DNA from: Chromera velia
Taxonomy: Eukaryota > Sar > Chromeraceae
DNA: 43,354 nucleotides
Assembly (NCBI GenBank): GCA_018398765.1
Contig: JAHBMJ010000647.1
Coordinates: forward strand, 1-43,354
Direction: 5' to 3'
Under the pieces are notes generated by a model. The model had not been told where the DNA came from, did no database searches, and worked only from the letters and a program-made list of their open reading frames with translations. Made by a program: the position numbers and the translations under genes. Below, piece after piece: positions 1-10,213 of this stretch (position 1 is the first letter of the stretch; each line of letters starts with the position of its first letter).

Positions 1-2
1 GA

Positions 3-866
3 CAGGTCTGGTATGCCACCTTTAAGGCAAAGGCAGATGCGGGAAACCTAAATGTGAATGAGAAGAAACTGTTGCTGGTAGGTCACTTTGAAGATCCTGA
101 CCTTATCCTGTGGTGGAATGAAAACTCCACTTCCACCATAACTTCAGACGAGGTTGACACCTTGTTCCTGGAAGCGCATGGAAGCACCGGTGTGACACAG
201 GCGCACGCCGTCTACGGCATGGCTGACGTGCGGCTGAACCTCGGAGATGACTATGACAAATTCGTTGAACGCTTCGTTGACGTCTACATCCAGGCAAATC
301 CAAACAGAAGAAGAAACGACAGAATCAGTTCCTTTATCAACGCGCTTTATCCCGAGCTGAGAGAAGAGCTGGAGATAGAATAGATCTACACCGATTGGGA
401 TCAATTGAAGAGGAGAGTCGGGTACCTTTATGCTAAGCAACAGAAGAAAGCAAGGGCTCGAATTGCGGGGCTGCAACAGAGAGACGAGAGAGACGAACTG
501 GCCGAGTTGCGGAAACGGCTCGATCAGCAAGCTGCTCAGATCGCGGCTCTGAGAGGCCGCGGCCGTGGCCGTGGGGGATTCACTGACCGGGGGCGCGGTC
601 GCGGTAGGAGTGGCTTCGGCTATTACCCCGTCTACCCGTCTCCCATGCATGGAGGCCATGCATTCGGCGCGTACGGTCGAGGTGGCTTTAATAGCCACTT
701 CAGAGGGGGACACGGAGGCATGAGAGGAAGAGGAGGCCACTACCAACAGTATGGAGGCAACAACGGTTTCAACAACGGTCCCCCCCGTTGCTACACTTGC
801 AACCAGCCTGGCCACAAGGCCTCCAATTGTCCTATGCAGGGAAACGACCCGGGTAGATTGGCGTAG
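3..866 (+). pseudogene. gag (capsid/nucleocapsid), 5'-partial with one internal stop
   Basis: The frame is open from base 3, so the true start is outside the window. It encodes a retrotransposon capsid-like helical segment, then an Arg/Gly-rich stretch (about 555-765) and a CCHC zinc knuckle (C-x2-C-x4-H-x4-C, CYTCNQPGHKASNC, about 790-831), the nucleic-acid-binding nucleocapsid signature. A TAG at 381-383 breaks the frame; the codons on both sides are in the same frame and read as ordinary gag, so this is a point nonsense change rather than a gene boundary. The gag stop is TAG 864-866. The following protease lies in the -1 frame, as expected for gag-pol frameshifting. Confidence 0.82.
839..845 (+). 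promoter_or_regulatory. Candidate -1 ribosomal frameshift site GGGAAAC
   Basis: The heptamer G GGA AAC sits in the gag zero frame in the X XXY YYZ phase required for -1 slippage, about 20 bases before the gag stop. The pol frame is exactly -1 relative to gag. In this copy the -1 frame meets a TAG at 854-856 before opening at 857, so slippage would not produce a gag-pol fusion here unless that TAG is a later mutation. No downstream pseudoknot was worked out. Confidence 0.4.
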
Positions 867-2059
867 AGGTTCCCCAGTCCACCCAGCAGTTTGCGAAGCC
901 TCGTCCTCTCCCGATTCCCCCGTGTGTGCGTGTAGAAAAGAAACATGTAGACTGTGAGCGAGAGGACGACAATGAGAAAGGAAGAGTCCCGAAGTCACAG
1001 GTTTCTCAGTCGCCTGTGTCCTTTCCTTCTCCGGTAAAGCATGCAAACAGACAGATCGACTCTGAACAAGCGAACTCAAAGAAAATAGAGGCAGAGATTG
1101 CAGCAGTAAAGGTCGGCCCCAGGCCTTTCGTGATAATGTTGCTGTTTGGTAAGCCTGTGTCTGTTCTTATTGACACAGGGGCGGAAACTTCGTTCATTGA
1201 TGTGAATACGACTTTGTATGCTGATGCAGATGTCGACAAGCCCACGGTGGGTCTGTCCGCAGTGGAACAGACGGGCGTGTTGGTGGTGGGGGAGATTACA
1301 GCCAAGTTTTCTCACCCTTCCCTGCCGAAAAAAGTATTCCCACACCGCCTGACCGTCACAGAAGATTCGGGGTACGAAGCAGTCTTGGAGCAGGACTTTT
1401 TGAAGCTGTTGGACCCAGTAGTATAGTACCACTACCGTGAAGACCGTCTGGACGTTGCGGACCTCCCCTCCTTCGAGGTCTGGTATGAGGATAGAAGGAA
1501 ACCGATGCGTGTCTCCGCCTTCACATACACGAAAGTCCCCAAAAGAGCGAGGGCTCTTGTGCGTGTGCAGGTTGAGGGGACGGAAGGGGAGAAGACGGTC
1601 ATTTTAAAAAGGAATTACCCGAGGGGGTTTCCGGGACTTGCCATCCCAGACCAAGTAGTAGACGTCAAAGCTGGAGTCGCCACAGTAGAAGTCATGAACA
1701 TCGCCACCAACCTCATCCACTTAGGACCGAATTCACTCCTGACTTTTGCAGAGCTGTTCTCTCGTATGTCGTCCGTCGCCGCAGTCACCACCAATGCTCC
1801 CGCCTCTGCCTACACACAGCAACCGCCGATTCCCAAGAAAGAAGACTCGCCTGTCCCTGCCCCTCCCTCGCAGAAGCTTCCGCCTGTGGATCTCTCTCAC
1901 CTGTTATGCGAATTGAGGGAGAGATACGAGAGGGTCCTTCAAGAATATTTCAATCTCTGGTCTCGCTCTCGTTTCGATATTGGAGAGCTAAGAGTGGATG
2001 GAAAGCCTTTCGAGGTGACCATTCCTACTGGAGATTCCCCTCCCATTCGCTGGAACTAA
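857..2059 (+). pseudogene. pol N-terminus: aspartic protease and start of RT
   Basis: The retropepsin active site is VLIDTGAETSF (about 1165-1197), with the D-T-G-A core intact; the enzyme would process gag-pol. A TAG at 1424-1426 interrupts the frame, which continues to 2059. The segment after 1505 is the linker that precedes reverse transcriptase in gypsy elements, and it ends in PTGDSPPIRW, the conserved 'TGD..PIR' entry into the RT domain. The sequence then jumps within about 40 bases to RNase H, so the fingers and palm with the YxDD site are missing. Dead by both nonsense change and deletion. Confidence 0.8.
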
Positions 2060-2523
2060 GACAGAATCCCGTACCACCAGAGAGACGCATGTGAAGTGTC
2101 TGTGGGAGGCGTGCTCACGCAGATGCAGAGGGGAAGGGAAGTGGTAATTGCGTATGTCAGTAGGGGTTGAGTGCGGCAGAGAAAAATTACAGCCCCACCG
2201 AGAGGGAGGCCTTGGGGGCTGTCTACTGCTGCAAGCAGTGGAGGCATTACCTGTTTGGGGGGGCAGCGTATGTGATCACGGATCATAAACCGAATTTAGC
2301 GATGTCCGACCGCAAAGTAGCGAACAAAAGGGTACACAACTGGGCGTTAGAGTTGCAGGAATACGGGTTGATGTTCGTTCATAAGGCGGGGAAGGAACAT
2401 GTGGACGCAGACGCCGTTTCCCGACAGCCACAGCCTCCCCCGTCTCTTCCCGCCTCCGTAGACAGCGGGGTCCCTTTGTGCCGTCACTGCAATCAGCCTG
2501 CTGATGGTAGCAAGGAGATCTGA
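2060..2523 (+). pseudogene. gypsy RNase H domain, frameshifted
   Basis: Recognisable RNase H blocks are GGVLTQM (about 2107-2127), VIAYVSR (about 2146-2166), YSPTEREALGAVYCCKQWRH (2188-2247), YVITDHKPN and VDADAVSRQ (about 2401-2430). A single-base loss near 2163-2168 splits the domain: the reading after it resumes in another frame at codon 2167. The start of the domain abuts the deleted RT. A TGA at 2521-2523 separates it from the integrase, which continues in the same frame; Trp or Arg codons would be one transition away. The enzyme would remove RNA from the RNA:DNA hybrid. Confidence 0.8.
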
Positions 2524-2529
2524 TCTGGC

Positions 2530-3840
2530 ATGGCTGCCGCCCTGGCAGGTGTGCAGGCAGGTGTGTCCCCTTTGCAGGTTGAGAGGGGCTTTCTGGACCG
2601 TGTGAGGGAGGAGTTACCGAGAGACCCCTTGTTGAAAGATCATTTCAAATACTTTGCAGAGGGGGTGTTGCCTCGGGAAGCAAAGAAGGCGAAGCAAATT
2701 CTGTTGGAGGAAAGTGCGTTTGAAGAGAGAGGAGGTTTGTTGTACAGGTACGAAGGAAGGGGGACAGAAAGGAAAGAACAGTTGGTGGTGCCTGAGACGT
2801 GCAGAAAGACGGTTATGGTGATGAATCACGATCACCAGTTAGGGGGGCACCCAGGGGTAAATCGGCTGACAGAGAAGACTCTCCTACACTTCTGGTGGCC
2901 AGGTTTGAGAGCAGACGCGCGAGGGAGTGGGTCGCTTCCTGCCGAGAATGCAAAGAGAGGCTCAAGCCGAAAGCAAAGAGAGCACCCCAGACTGTGCCCG
3001 TGCTTCCCCGTCCTTGCCAATGGCACACACTTGGCATTGATGTGTCAGGGCCCTTTCCGACAAGCAGGAGGGGAAACAGATTTGTGCTCGTTGTGACAGA
3101 CCATTTTGGAAAGGATGTGGAGACGTTTGCCCGCCCTGAGCTGCCCGCTCATGTCGTAGCACAGATTCTGGTCGATGAGATTTTCTACAAGCATGGTCCC
3201 TTTGAGGTTCTCCTCTCAGATAGGGGAACGAATTTCCTGGCAGAAATCGTGAGTGAGGTGTTAAAGATTTTGAGAGTGAGGAGGAAGGTAACAGCAGGGT
3301 ACCACCCTCAGTGCGCAGGACTGACAGAAAGATACAATCAGACGTGGGAGCAAGGGGTTGGAAAGCAGTTGAGAGCAGAGAACGAGCTTGATTGGGATCT
3401 GTATTTGCAGCCCTTCAATTTCTCATACCGGATGACCCCGCATTCCGAGACTGGATTGACCCCATTCCAGTTGACCCATGGGTATGAGCCGACCCATATG
3501 CTGCGAGTAGAGCCCGTCTCGTCAGAGACCCGTTCCCCTCCAGTGGCTTACAACGACTACTACAGCGTGATCCGTCAGAACAGGTTGGAGTTGATTGAGA
3601 CGGCACGAGCGAGGATGGAGAAATCGAGGCAAGAGAGAGAGTGGAAGAACCTGCCCCCTTGGAAGAGCAAATTTAGAGTGGGGGATCAGGTGTTGGTGCA
3701 AAAGCCTGTCAATCCGCTCACAGGCAGAGTGGATGGAGGAAAGTTTACAGAAAAGTGAGAAGGGATTTATCTGGTTGTTTCCTTTCCGGATGGGCGGCCC
3801 CACAATGCTGTTGTCAGGCAGTTGGGGGGAGGAAAGAGCA
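2530..3840 (+). pseudogene. gypsy integrase, frameshifted
   Basis: The HHCC zinc-binding N-terminus is present (H...H around 2824-2850, then CRECK), followed by the catalytic core with D in GIDVSGPF, D in LLSDRGTNF and E in GLTERYNQ. The second D and the E are separated by 35 residues, the canonical DD35E spacing. A frameshift near 2915 separates the zinc finger from the core. At 3756-3758 a TGA stands where the GPY/F-type module normally has a Trp, and the frame then continues as a GPY-like segment up to about 3840 (another frameshift in the G-run at 3823-3830). Confidence 0.87.
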
Positions 3841-4249
3841 TGACGATCTGGAGTTATGGAGGATGGCAAAGGAAGTGAGAGAGGAGATGAAGGGGAGAAG
3901 GAGAGAGGAGAGAGAAATAGAGGAAGAGAGAGAGAAAAGCAAGAGAGCGGCGTCAGAGTCCGCATCGAATGTGATTGACGAGCTTGGCCTTGGAGAAGAG
4001 TGGCCGAGAGATAAGAAACTAGAGAGAGGGGAAGCGCTTCCCGAGTCGATGCAGGAAGAGAAGAGAAGAAAGAGAGTGAGGGCAGTTGAGGTGAAGTCGA
4101 GCAGAGAGAAGGACGGAAAGACGCATTACAGAGTTGTCTACAATGATGGTTCGTTTTTGTGGCTACCAGAGGACGAAGTGGGAGAGCCTGAGTTGGTGAA
4201 TGAATTCGAAAGGAATAAAGAAAGGATTTTGCGTAGACGTGAAGACTGA
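3841..4249 (+). pseudogene. Charged linker and chromodomain-like C-terminus of gypsy pol
   Basis: A long Glu/Arg/Lys-rich segment (3880-4080, probably helical) leads to a C-terminal module with V-x-V, THYRVVYNDGS, WLPEDEV and ELVNEFE, in the order of hydrophobic strands, aromatic residue and terminal helix of a chromodomain. In chromoviruses this module follows integrase and directs insertion to particular chromatin. The aromatic cage is not convincingly complete. The coding end is the TGA at 4247-4249. It is out of frame with the integrase core because of the frameshift near 3830. Confidence 0.65.
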
Positions 4250-4455
4250 CTGTCCGATCCTTCATTCATGTATTCGAACGTTTTCTTTTCTTTTTTCCAC
4301 GCCCTTCCCGCCCGATCTTTTCACGCATGTTGGCAGTGATCTGCAGCTCGTTGCTTGGTTTCTTTGGCTGCTGGGAGCGCCGGTGCAGACCAGAGTCATT
4401 GAGAGAAGTGAAGCAATAAATTGTGCGGGACGCACAATCTTGTGCGGGGTGTGGT

Positions 4456-4715
4456 TGTTACGGACCTTTGGACCTAGGCTCGATTTGGTCCTTAGAGTAA
4501 TATAGAGAATTAATAGCATTAAATACATACTGTAATATAAAGGCATGCACGTCTGTATCTCAGCCTTTGCAATACAGATTGATTGAGCCTGTTAGAAGGA
4601 CCGAGTCTTTCCTGATCGATAGGGAAGGCTCTTGTGTGTCTGACAGATTCTCTGTATGTAGAACTTGTGGGTGAGTTGATTCCTAAGTTCTAGAGAGCTT
4701 AAACTAGAACAGTAC
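4456..4715 (+). repeat. Candidate 3' LTR of the gypsy element
   Basis: The segment begins TGTTACGG right after a G-rich stretch (GTGCGGGGTGTGG) that could serve as the polypurine tract, contains a TATA-like AATATAAA near 4530, and ends close to GAACAGTACA. The TG...CA ends and position just after the chromodomain fit an LTR. The partner LTR is outside the window, so neither boundary can be proven. Confidence 0.35.
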
Positions 4716-4863
4716 ACAAAGTTTGCCAAAAATGAGTTTGAAATTCTAGATGGTTCGTGAGATCGAAAAACCTATTGTCGGGAAACTTAAAACTGTATGG
4801 TCGGCATTGGTCGCTCTTGTGGATGTGTGGGCCGCGGCTGTGCGCCGCCGCCGGGTCGTAGGC

Positions 4864-5165
4864 TGCATGCATGGGCGCGCCACGTATGAAGCCTGCATGC
4901 ATGCATGATAAGAAAACCGTATGCATGCATGCATGATCGATCTGTATCGCGCCCTCGGAGGGCAGTTCGGCTTTTTGTTGAGCGTCAAAAGGCCCCAGAA
5001 TTAAAAAAAAAACATTCCCACGAAAGTATATGGAGACGCCGGCCGGCCCGCGGCCCGAAATGGGAAAACGCGTGCATGGTCCGAGAAAAGCGAGGCACTC
5101 ATCCACAGGCAGCGTGTCACAAAAGTATGCATTTATTTCCATGCAAGCCGCATGCATGCATGCAT
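4864..5165. promoter_or_regulatory. TGCATGCA cluster upstream of the EF-hand gene
   Basis: Runs of the self-complementary octamer TGCATGCA lie at 4864-4871, 4894-4906, 4922-4934 and 5153-5165. They sit 200-500 bp before the ATG at 5377. In Plasmodium and Toxoplasma this octamer is a known binding motif of ApiAP2 transcription factors and a promoter element. The flanking sequence is locally GC-rich within AT-rich DNA. Confidence 0.55.
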
Positions 5166-5376
5166 ATTTGGATCTGTCTTTTGCTATATGCTTAGCTATA
5201 TAGATCTGTCCGTACGTTCGTTCATGAAACAGGCAAACCTTGAGGGAAAGTCCAGCTTGTGACGACGTTGTTTTCTACTTGGCTTTCACCCCAGCTTTCT
5301 GATCGCTGCAAACGTCGAAGAAAGAACAGAAGAGAAGGGAAGGAAGGAAGGTTCTGGTTCTTCGCACGAACGCACA

Positions 5377-8300
5377 ATGGGGGAGAAGCCTCCACCCTCG
5401 AGGCAGGCTCTCCTCTTGGAGGAGCTCTACTCTCTTCGGAATGAGAAGAAGCAACTTCTTGACTGTATGCTGCTCAAAGAGGAGGTGGACGAGTTCAGGC
5501 AGAAGGTCGGTCAGCTAGACATTCTCAGACTGGCTCCGTCTTCGTCTACATGCACCAACGGTCAATGTACGTATTGTGCGAATGGGTCGCGTCATGTTCC
5601 TCCCTAAGACCTATTTTATCACCTTCTCAGTCCCTCGACCCTGATTGCTTCCTCCCTGTGCAGCTCCAAAGATGCTTTGAGACGCCCCTCGCGGTCTGGC
5701 AGCACACAGACAAGAACCGAGATGGGTCGGTCTATGTATATGTTCAAAGGGCCGGCTGTGTAGACAAACATTTACATTAGCATGAACAAACGGGGAAGTC
5801 GAATCGGGGACCCCTTCTGTTTGTTTGAGATCTGCTGCTTTTCTTCTAATTGTGGGCCCTCAAAGCAATAGGCACTCGCCGCCTTCTCATAACTATCTGG
5901 CTGCATCCTGCACCAAACCCTTCGTTCCTTCCTGTCTGTCTGTTCTTCACTTGCACTCCTCCTCACCTCACGCACACTGACTGCATGCATGGTGGTGCAG
6001 GTGGGTCTCTCGGTGGGAGTTTCAGATTCTGGTCAGGAGCGACTTGGGGATTCCTGAGAAGGCGCTGTCTCGGAGGGCAGTGCACGAACTCTTTCGGATC
6101 TTCGACCTGCACGGAGAGGGAATGCTCAGCAGAGAGGTAGGTACATGGGCGCATAGCGAGCATATAAGAGTGGTCTTTCGGTACATGACATCAGAAGGAC
6201 TTCACCCCGTTCTTGCGCGGGATTATCGCACAGCACAGAGTCATAGCGGGCTCAAGCGGTTCAAATATTGTGATGCATGCAGAAAGTCATATATATAGTG
6301 AACAGTTATTCGGTTGCCTCACCCCCCTCAGGAAAACATTAAAAGAGATTGGACGAATGTGTGGCGCTGCGTTGGGACACGAAAGGAACGGGTGTGCAAA
6401 CAGAAGGATTCGTTCCTGCCTTCTGTTCCTGCAGGACCAGTGTAAGGGCAGCAGATTGTGTGTGTGTATCAATACATACTGCCACACTTTGACAGATGCG
6501 TATGTGCAAGAAATGTAGTCACAGTGGTGCTTGAATGGTTTCTGCAGGATTTCTTTCGCCTTTGCGGTCTATTCAAACAACCCTTTGAGCCGCAAAGGTT
6601 TTGGTCGGACGCAGCTCGGCACAGAAGGAGGGAAGGGGACAGAGAGAGGGGTAGGGGGGGTTCCTGCTCGCCATCTCCTGGAGGTGCTGCGTCGTCTTCC
6701 CTGTCCCCTCAGAGACCCGCCACTGGCTGGGCTGCTGCAGAGGGGGTGGATGGGGGGAGCACGGTTGAATTGATGAGACAGAGGGCATCCTCCAGGGCAG
6801 ACCAGACACTTTCACAAATGCAAACGGAAAACCTGAGGAGACTAAAGGTCAGTCAGTCAGCGTACGCGCCCCTTTGTATGTACATTTCCTTGTGGGGGGA
6901 ATTCATGCGCCACCTCACTTTTGTCTTTGATTCTCTTTCTCGTTCACTCGTGCATCAGCTCGTTTGCAGATTCATTCATTGTTCAAATACTTGCCCGAGG
7001 CCTGATCCATTGAGGGGAAGAAAAATGAAGGAGGTATATCCAATGCGAGGAAAGGTCGGACGAGAGGACGAATAACCGACTGACGTGCTGAGATGCAGAG
7101 TGATTCTCTGCCAGAAGCGCAGACGGTCGTTCTGCCTGTTTGCTTCTTTCTCTGCCTTTCTGTCTGGGAAACAACAAAGCAGCAGAAATTCCCTTGATCC
7201 ATCCTTTCGGCTGACTTCCTCAGCCGTTGATGGGCTTCTTCAATCTTCTCTTATTGGAGGGCTACTCATCTCAAAGAGGAGGAATGCAACTCCAAGTGAA
7301 TTGCCACTGCGTTGGTTGTGTATCCTTCCTGAAAGACTCACTCAGGAGAAGTACTTGCCTGCCTGCTGTGTTTTTCTTTCTGTTCCATGCAGAACGCACA
7401 GGAAGCTCTGGCGTCTCGTCTGGGTTCTCTGTTGGAGACGGCACTGGAAGAGCAGAAGGAGAGGGCAAGGAAGATGGCTGCAGCAGCGGCGCCAGAGGGA
7501 AGTCCAGATCAAGGAGAGGCAATCGATGCCGAAGTGGAAAGGTGAGGAGAGAGGCTCTTCCTGCGATGCAGCTCAGTCATTTACGGTATCTGAGGGTGTT
7601 CATATGCATGCATGTTGCTCTACTGCACGTACACCCCGCAAAACTGTCTGCCTCTCTGTTGGTCTCTTCGAGTCCCTATCCGTCCCCCTGCTGGTCTTCT
7701 TCTCCTCCTCTTCCCTTCTTCCCTTCTTCCGAGGGATCCTTTTTGAGGTGATTGCTTGGTCGAGTCCTCGCGTTCGCATTGGGGGCCGTCTTCTCTTTTC
7801 TTCCCGAGTTCCAAATTGAAGCCACTAGTGATGTATGAAGAGCAGTTGGAATCCACAGCTTTCATTTTTCATCATCATTATTTTGTAGTTTTCACCCTTT
7901 CTCCCTTCTTCCTACCTCTCTTCCTTTCTTTCTGCAGGCTCTTCAGGCTTCTCGTCGAGAAACAACGGCTGAGGCATGCCGGGGCCCGGAAAGACAAAAA
8001 GAGGGCGGCTGCGCTTTTGCGGACAATGTCAGTAATGCAGCCTGTCTTGTCAATTATTGTGTGTGAATGAGTGACATGTTGAATACCTGCCTGCCTGCCT
8101 GCCTGTTCATGCCTGCCGATACATCGTGCGTGTGTCTCGACAACTTGCTGGCTGATTCCATGCAGAGTCCTTTTCTTTTCTTTTCTTTTCGTCGTCCCAG
8201 CTAGGCCGCATGTGGGCTTCTCACTGCGATCAGAATTTCCTTTCACTTCACGCCCACTCCATCTATGTCTTTTCCTTCAAGGTTGTTTTCTCTTGTCCTC

Positions 8301-8932
8301 CCCCCCTGTCCGCAATCAATGAATGCAGAAAGCAAGACAAACGCAAACAGTCCACAGAGACGAAGACCTCAGGAGGAGGGCAGCCCAAAAAAGTACCGCA
8401 GCAACAACCACAAGTGGTGTACCAACAGCAGAAAGGGCCCCTGCCCATCTCGGCTCTCAACCCGATGCAGCAGCAGCGACATCCCTCCAATCAGTCGGCA
8501 CAACAACTTTCCGGGGCCTTCTCCAATGCAAGCAACATCCCCAACCCAAATGCACTGCCCCACAACCCGAACCCCGCACAGTTCCTCATCCCCCCTACAG
8601 GAGCACATGGAGTCCCACCCTTCCCCCCCGGGGCCCAAGGCCTCGGCAGGTCCTCTAGTGCCCCCAACTCTGCAAGGGGGAGAGGGCCCACCCCGTCAGC
8701 ATTCATTCCACAAGCCGGGGCCCCTCAACGACTCCCCCGCGGTCGACCCTTCAGTACTCAGAACAGTCCCATGCCCGCGGGAGGAATGGAGTCGGGTTTC
8801 AGCGCCGTCGGCAGCCCTCCCCGTATGCACCACCCAGGCGGCGCCACCATCCATGCAGGACCAGGCGGGGGTCCATTTCCGGGCCCAGGGTACAGAGGGG
8901 CACGGAATATGTCGGCTCCTATGGCCCTGTAG
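5377..8932 (+). CDS. EF-hand and coiled-coil protein with disordered proline-rich tail, seven exons
   Basis: Suggested exons: 5377-5505, 5664-5725, 6001-6136, 6548-6847, 7393-7541, 7938-8027 and 8329-8932; phases match across every junction and give about 489 residues ending in TAG. Exons 2-3 assemble a calcium-binding EF-hand loop (DKNRDG then WVSRWE, residues about 59-70), and a second, weaker loop starts FDLHGEGMLSRE (Asp instead of Glu at position 12). Residues 1-43 and exons 4-6 are charged and helical, probably coiled coil; the last exon is Gln/Pro/Gly-rich and disordered. I expect a calcium-responsive scaffold but do not recognise a family. The exon 1 donor is the weakest call: a stronger-looking GTACGT at 5567 does not keep the frame. 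Confidence 0.7.
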
Positions 8933-9630
8933 CTATACCGCGAGAGGAAATCGATAACATTGAAACTAGGACACATCGATAATCTTAGCCTTTGAAGGGA
9001 GGGTCAGGGCGATGATCGACGCCCAGGCCCGGGGAGGGACGTTCATCTGAAGGTCCGGCCGATCGATTCTCGTGCATACACACGAAGGACCACCCACACC
9101 AGCAAGCATGCGTGCATTCTGTATGCAGAGAATCGGTGATACATGCATGTGTACCCAGAAGCAGAGACGCTTCCCGGTCGCTTCATGCCAGTGATGCTGG
9201 AAGCCATGCGGGCTGAAATGTATGGCGTCCCCTGGTCAGCAGTCCTAACTTTGAATTAAGTGATACCAGTTGATTCTCAAGCGTTTGACCACAAGCAGGC
9301 GGTGTGCAGATGATGGTTTGGCAATGATGGGCAGTCAAACTCGTATGAGAACGACAACACTCTTTACTACGCGTTTATAGGTATGTTGGTATCATACTAA
9401 GTATTAGTAGCCGGCTTTGTGCAATTATAATAGTTCTGTTATTAATGTATTTTCTAATGTTTTTATATTTTTTTCTATATTACATTAAATTAAATTTTAT
9501 AACATATTTAGTAACATAGTTTAAAATTAGAAAGTGTACTAAACATCACAAAAAAAAATGTTAGTGAATGTGTTAACGTTACTAATGTTTAGACTAATGT
9601 ACCAATCAAAAATATACACCAATCCTGTAG

Positions 9631-9711
9631 TGTTACACAAAGTTAAATGTGTAACAATTATACCTCTAACTCCCCAGGCCCCCCCTTGTTACACATAAAA
9701 GTGTGTAACAA
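9631..9711. repeat. Two TTACACA/TGTGTAA hairpins
   Basis: TGTTACACA...TGTGTAACA spans 9631-9656 and TTGTTACACA...TGTGTAACAA spans 9686-9711, with loops of 6-8 bases. The two are related to each other and to the AAAGTGTGTAAT core of the downstream tandem repeat. Confidence 0.6.
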
Positions 9712-9909
9712 TTAGTGTGCAACAATTCTAGATAAATCTACCGTTTCTGTCATGGCACTCCCCTACTCCCGTCTTTGCTTTTTTTACTAGTACCTCTACT
9801 TCAAGTGCTCAAAAGTTCTCCCTGCCACGTTGCTGACAACACCATGGCTCCAAAAGCAGCACCCTCAAACTGTCTTGAAGAAGAAGAAGAAGAAAAGGAT
9901 GAAATGTTG

Positions 9910-10056
9910 AATTAATACATACTAAAGTGTGTAATAATGCATCCCTAAAAGTGATAGTCTGAATTAATGCACACTAAAGTGTGTACTTAATGCATTCCTA
10001 AAAGTGATAGTTTGAATTATTGCATATTAAAGTGTGTACTAATTCATTCATCAAAA
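9910..10056 (+). repeat. Tandem repeat, unit about 53 bp, nearly three copies
   Basis: Copies begin near 9910, 9961 and 10014, each starting GAATTAATGCACACTAAAG or a variant and containing AAAGTGTGTA followed by CTAAAAGTGATAG in the first two. The third copy is shorter and more diverged. Confidence 0.7.
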
Positions 10057-10213
10057 TTCTATTAAAATATATAATAAAATTAACAATGTATAACAAAACA
10101 TTTTGAAAAAAATGATTGTGTAACCCTACAAGATTCGTGTAATCAAGAAAAACAAACTTGATTTCAATGTGTTTGTTCCTATCAATAGGCTATGAGAAGT
10201 GGTAATGGCTCTA

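Larger units (their letters stand above)
1..4715 (+). mobile_element. Ty3/gypsy chromovirus remnant, 5' end outside window
   Basis: Domain order is gag with a zinc knuckle, aspartic protease, start of reverse transcriptase, RNase H, integrase, then a chromodomain-like tail. Integrase lying after RNase H assigns it to Ty3/gypsy, and the chromodomain to the chromovirus branch. The 5' LTR and start of gag lie left of the window. The copy is dead: in-frame stops at 381-383, 1424-1426, 2521-2523 and 3756-3758, frameshifts near 2165, 2915 and 3830, and loss of the RT catalytic core around 2060-2095. The right end is estimated from a candidate LTR and is uncertain. Confidence 0.88.
8933..10213. other. 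Intergenic AT-rich DNA
   Basis: No convincing gene. From about 9400 it is very AT-rich and contains short hairpins and a tandem repeat (listed separately). Small open frames here have no recognisable content. Confidence 0.6.

Noticed and set aside
144-1079. 311-residue minus-strand open frame
   Set aside because: It is antisense to gag and protease of the gypsy element, which has clear motifs on the plus strand.
3522-4265. 247-residue minus-strand open frame
   Set aside because: It is antisense to the purine-rich linker and chromodomain of the gypsy element and consists mostly of Ser, Leu and Pro.
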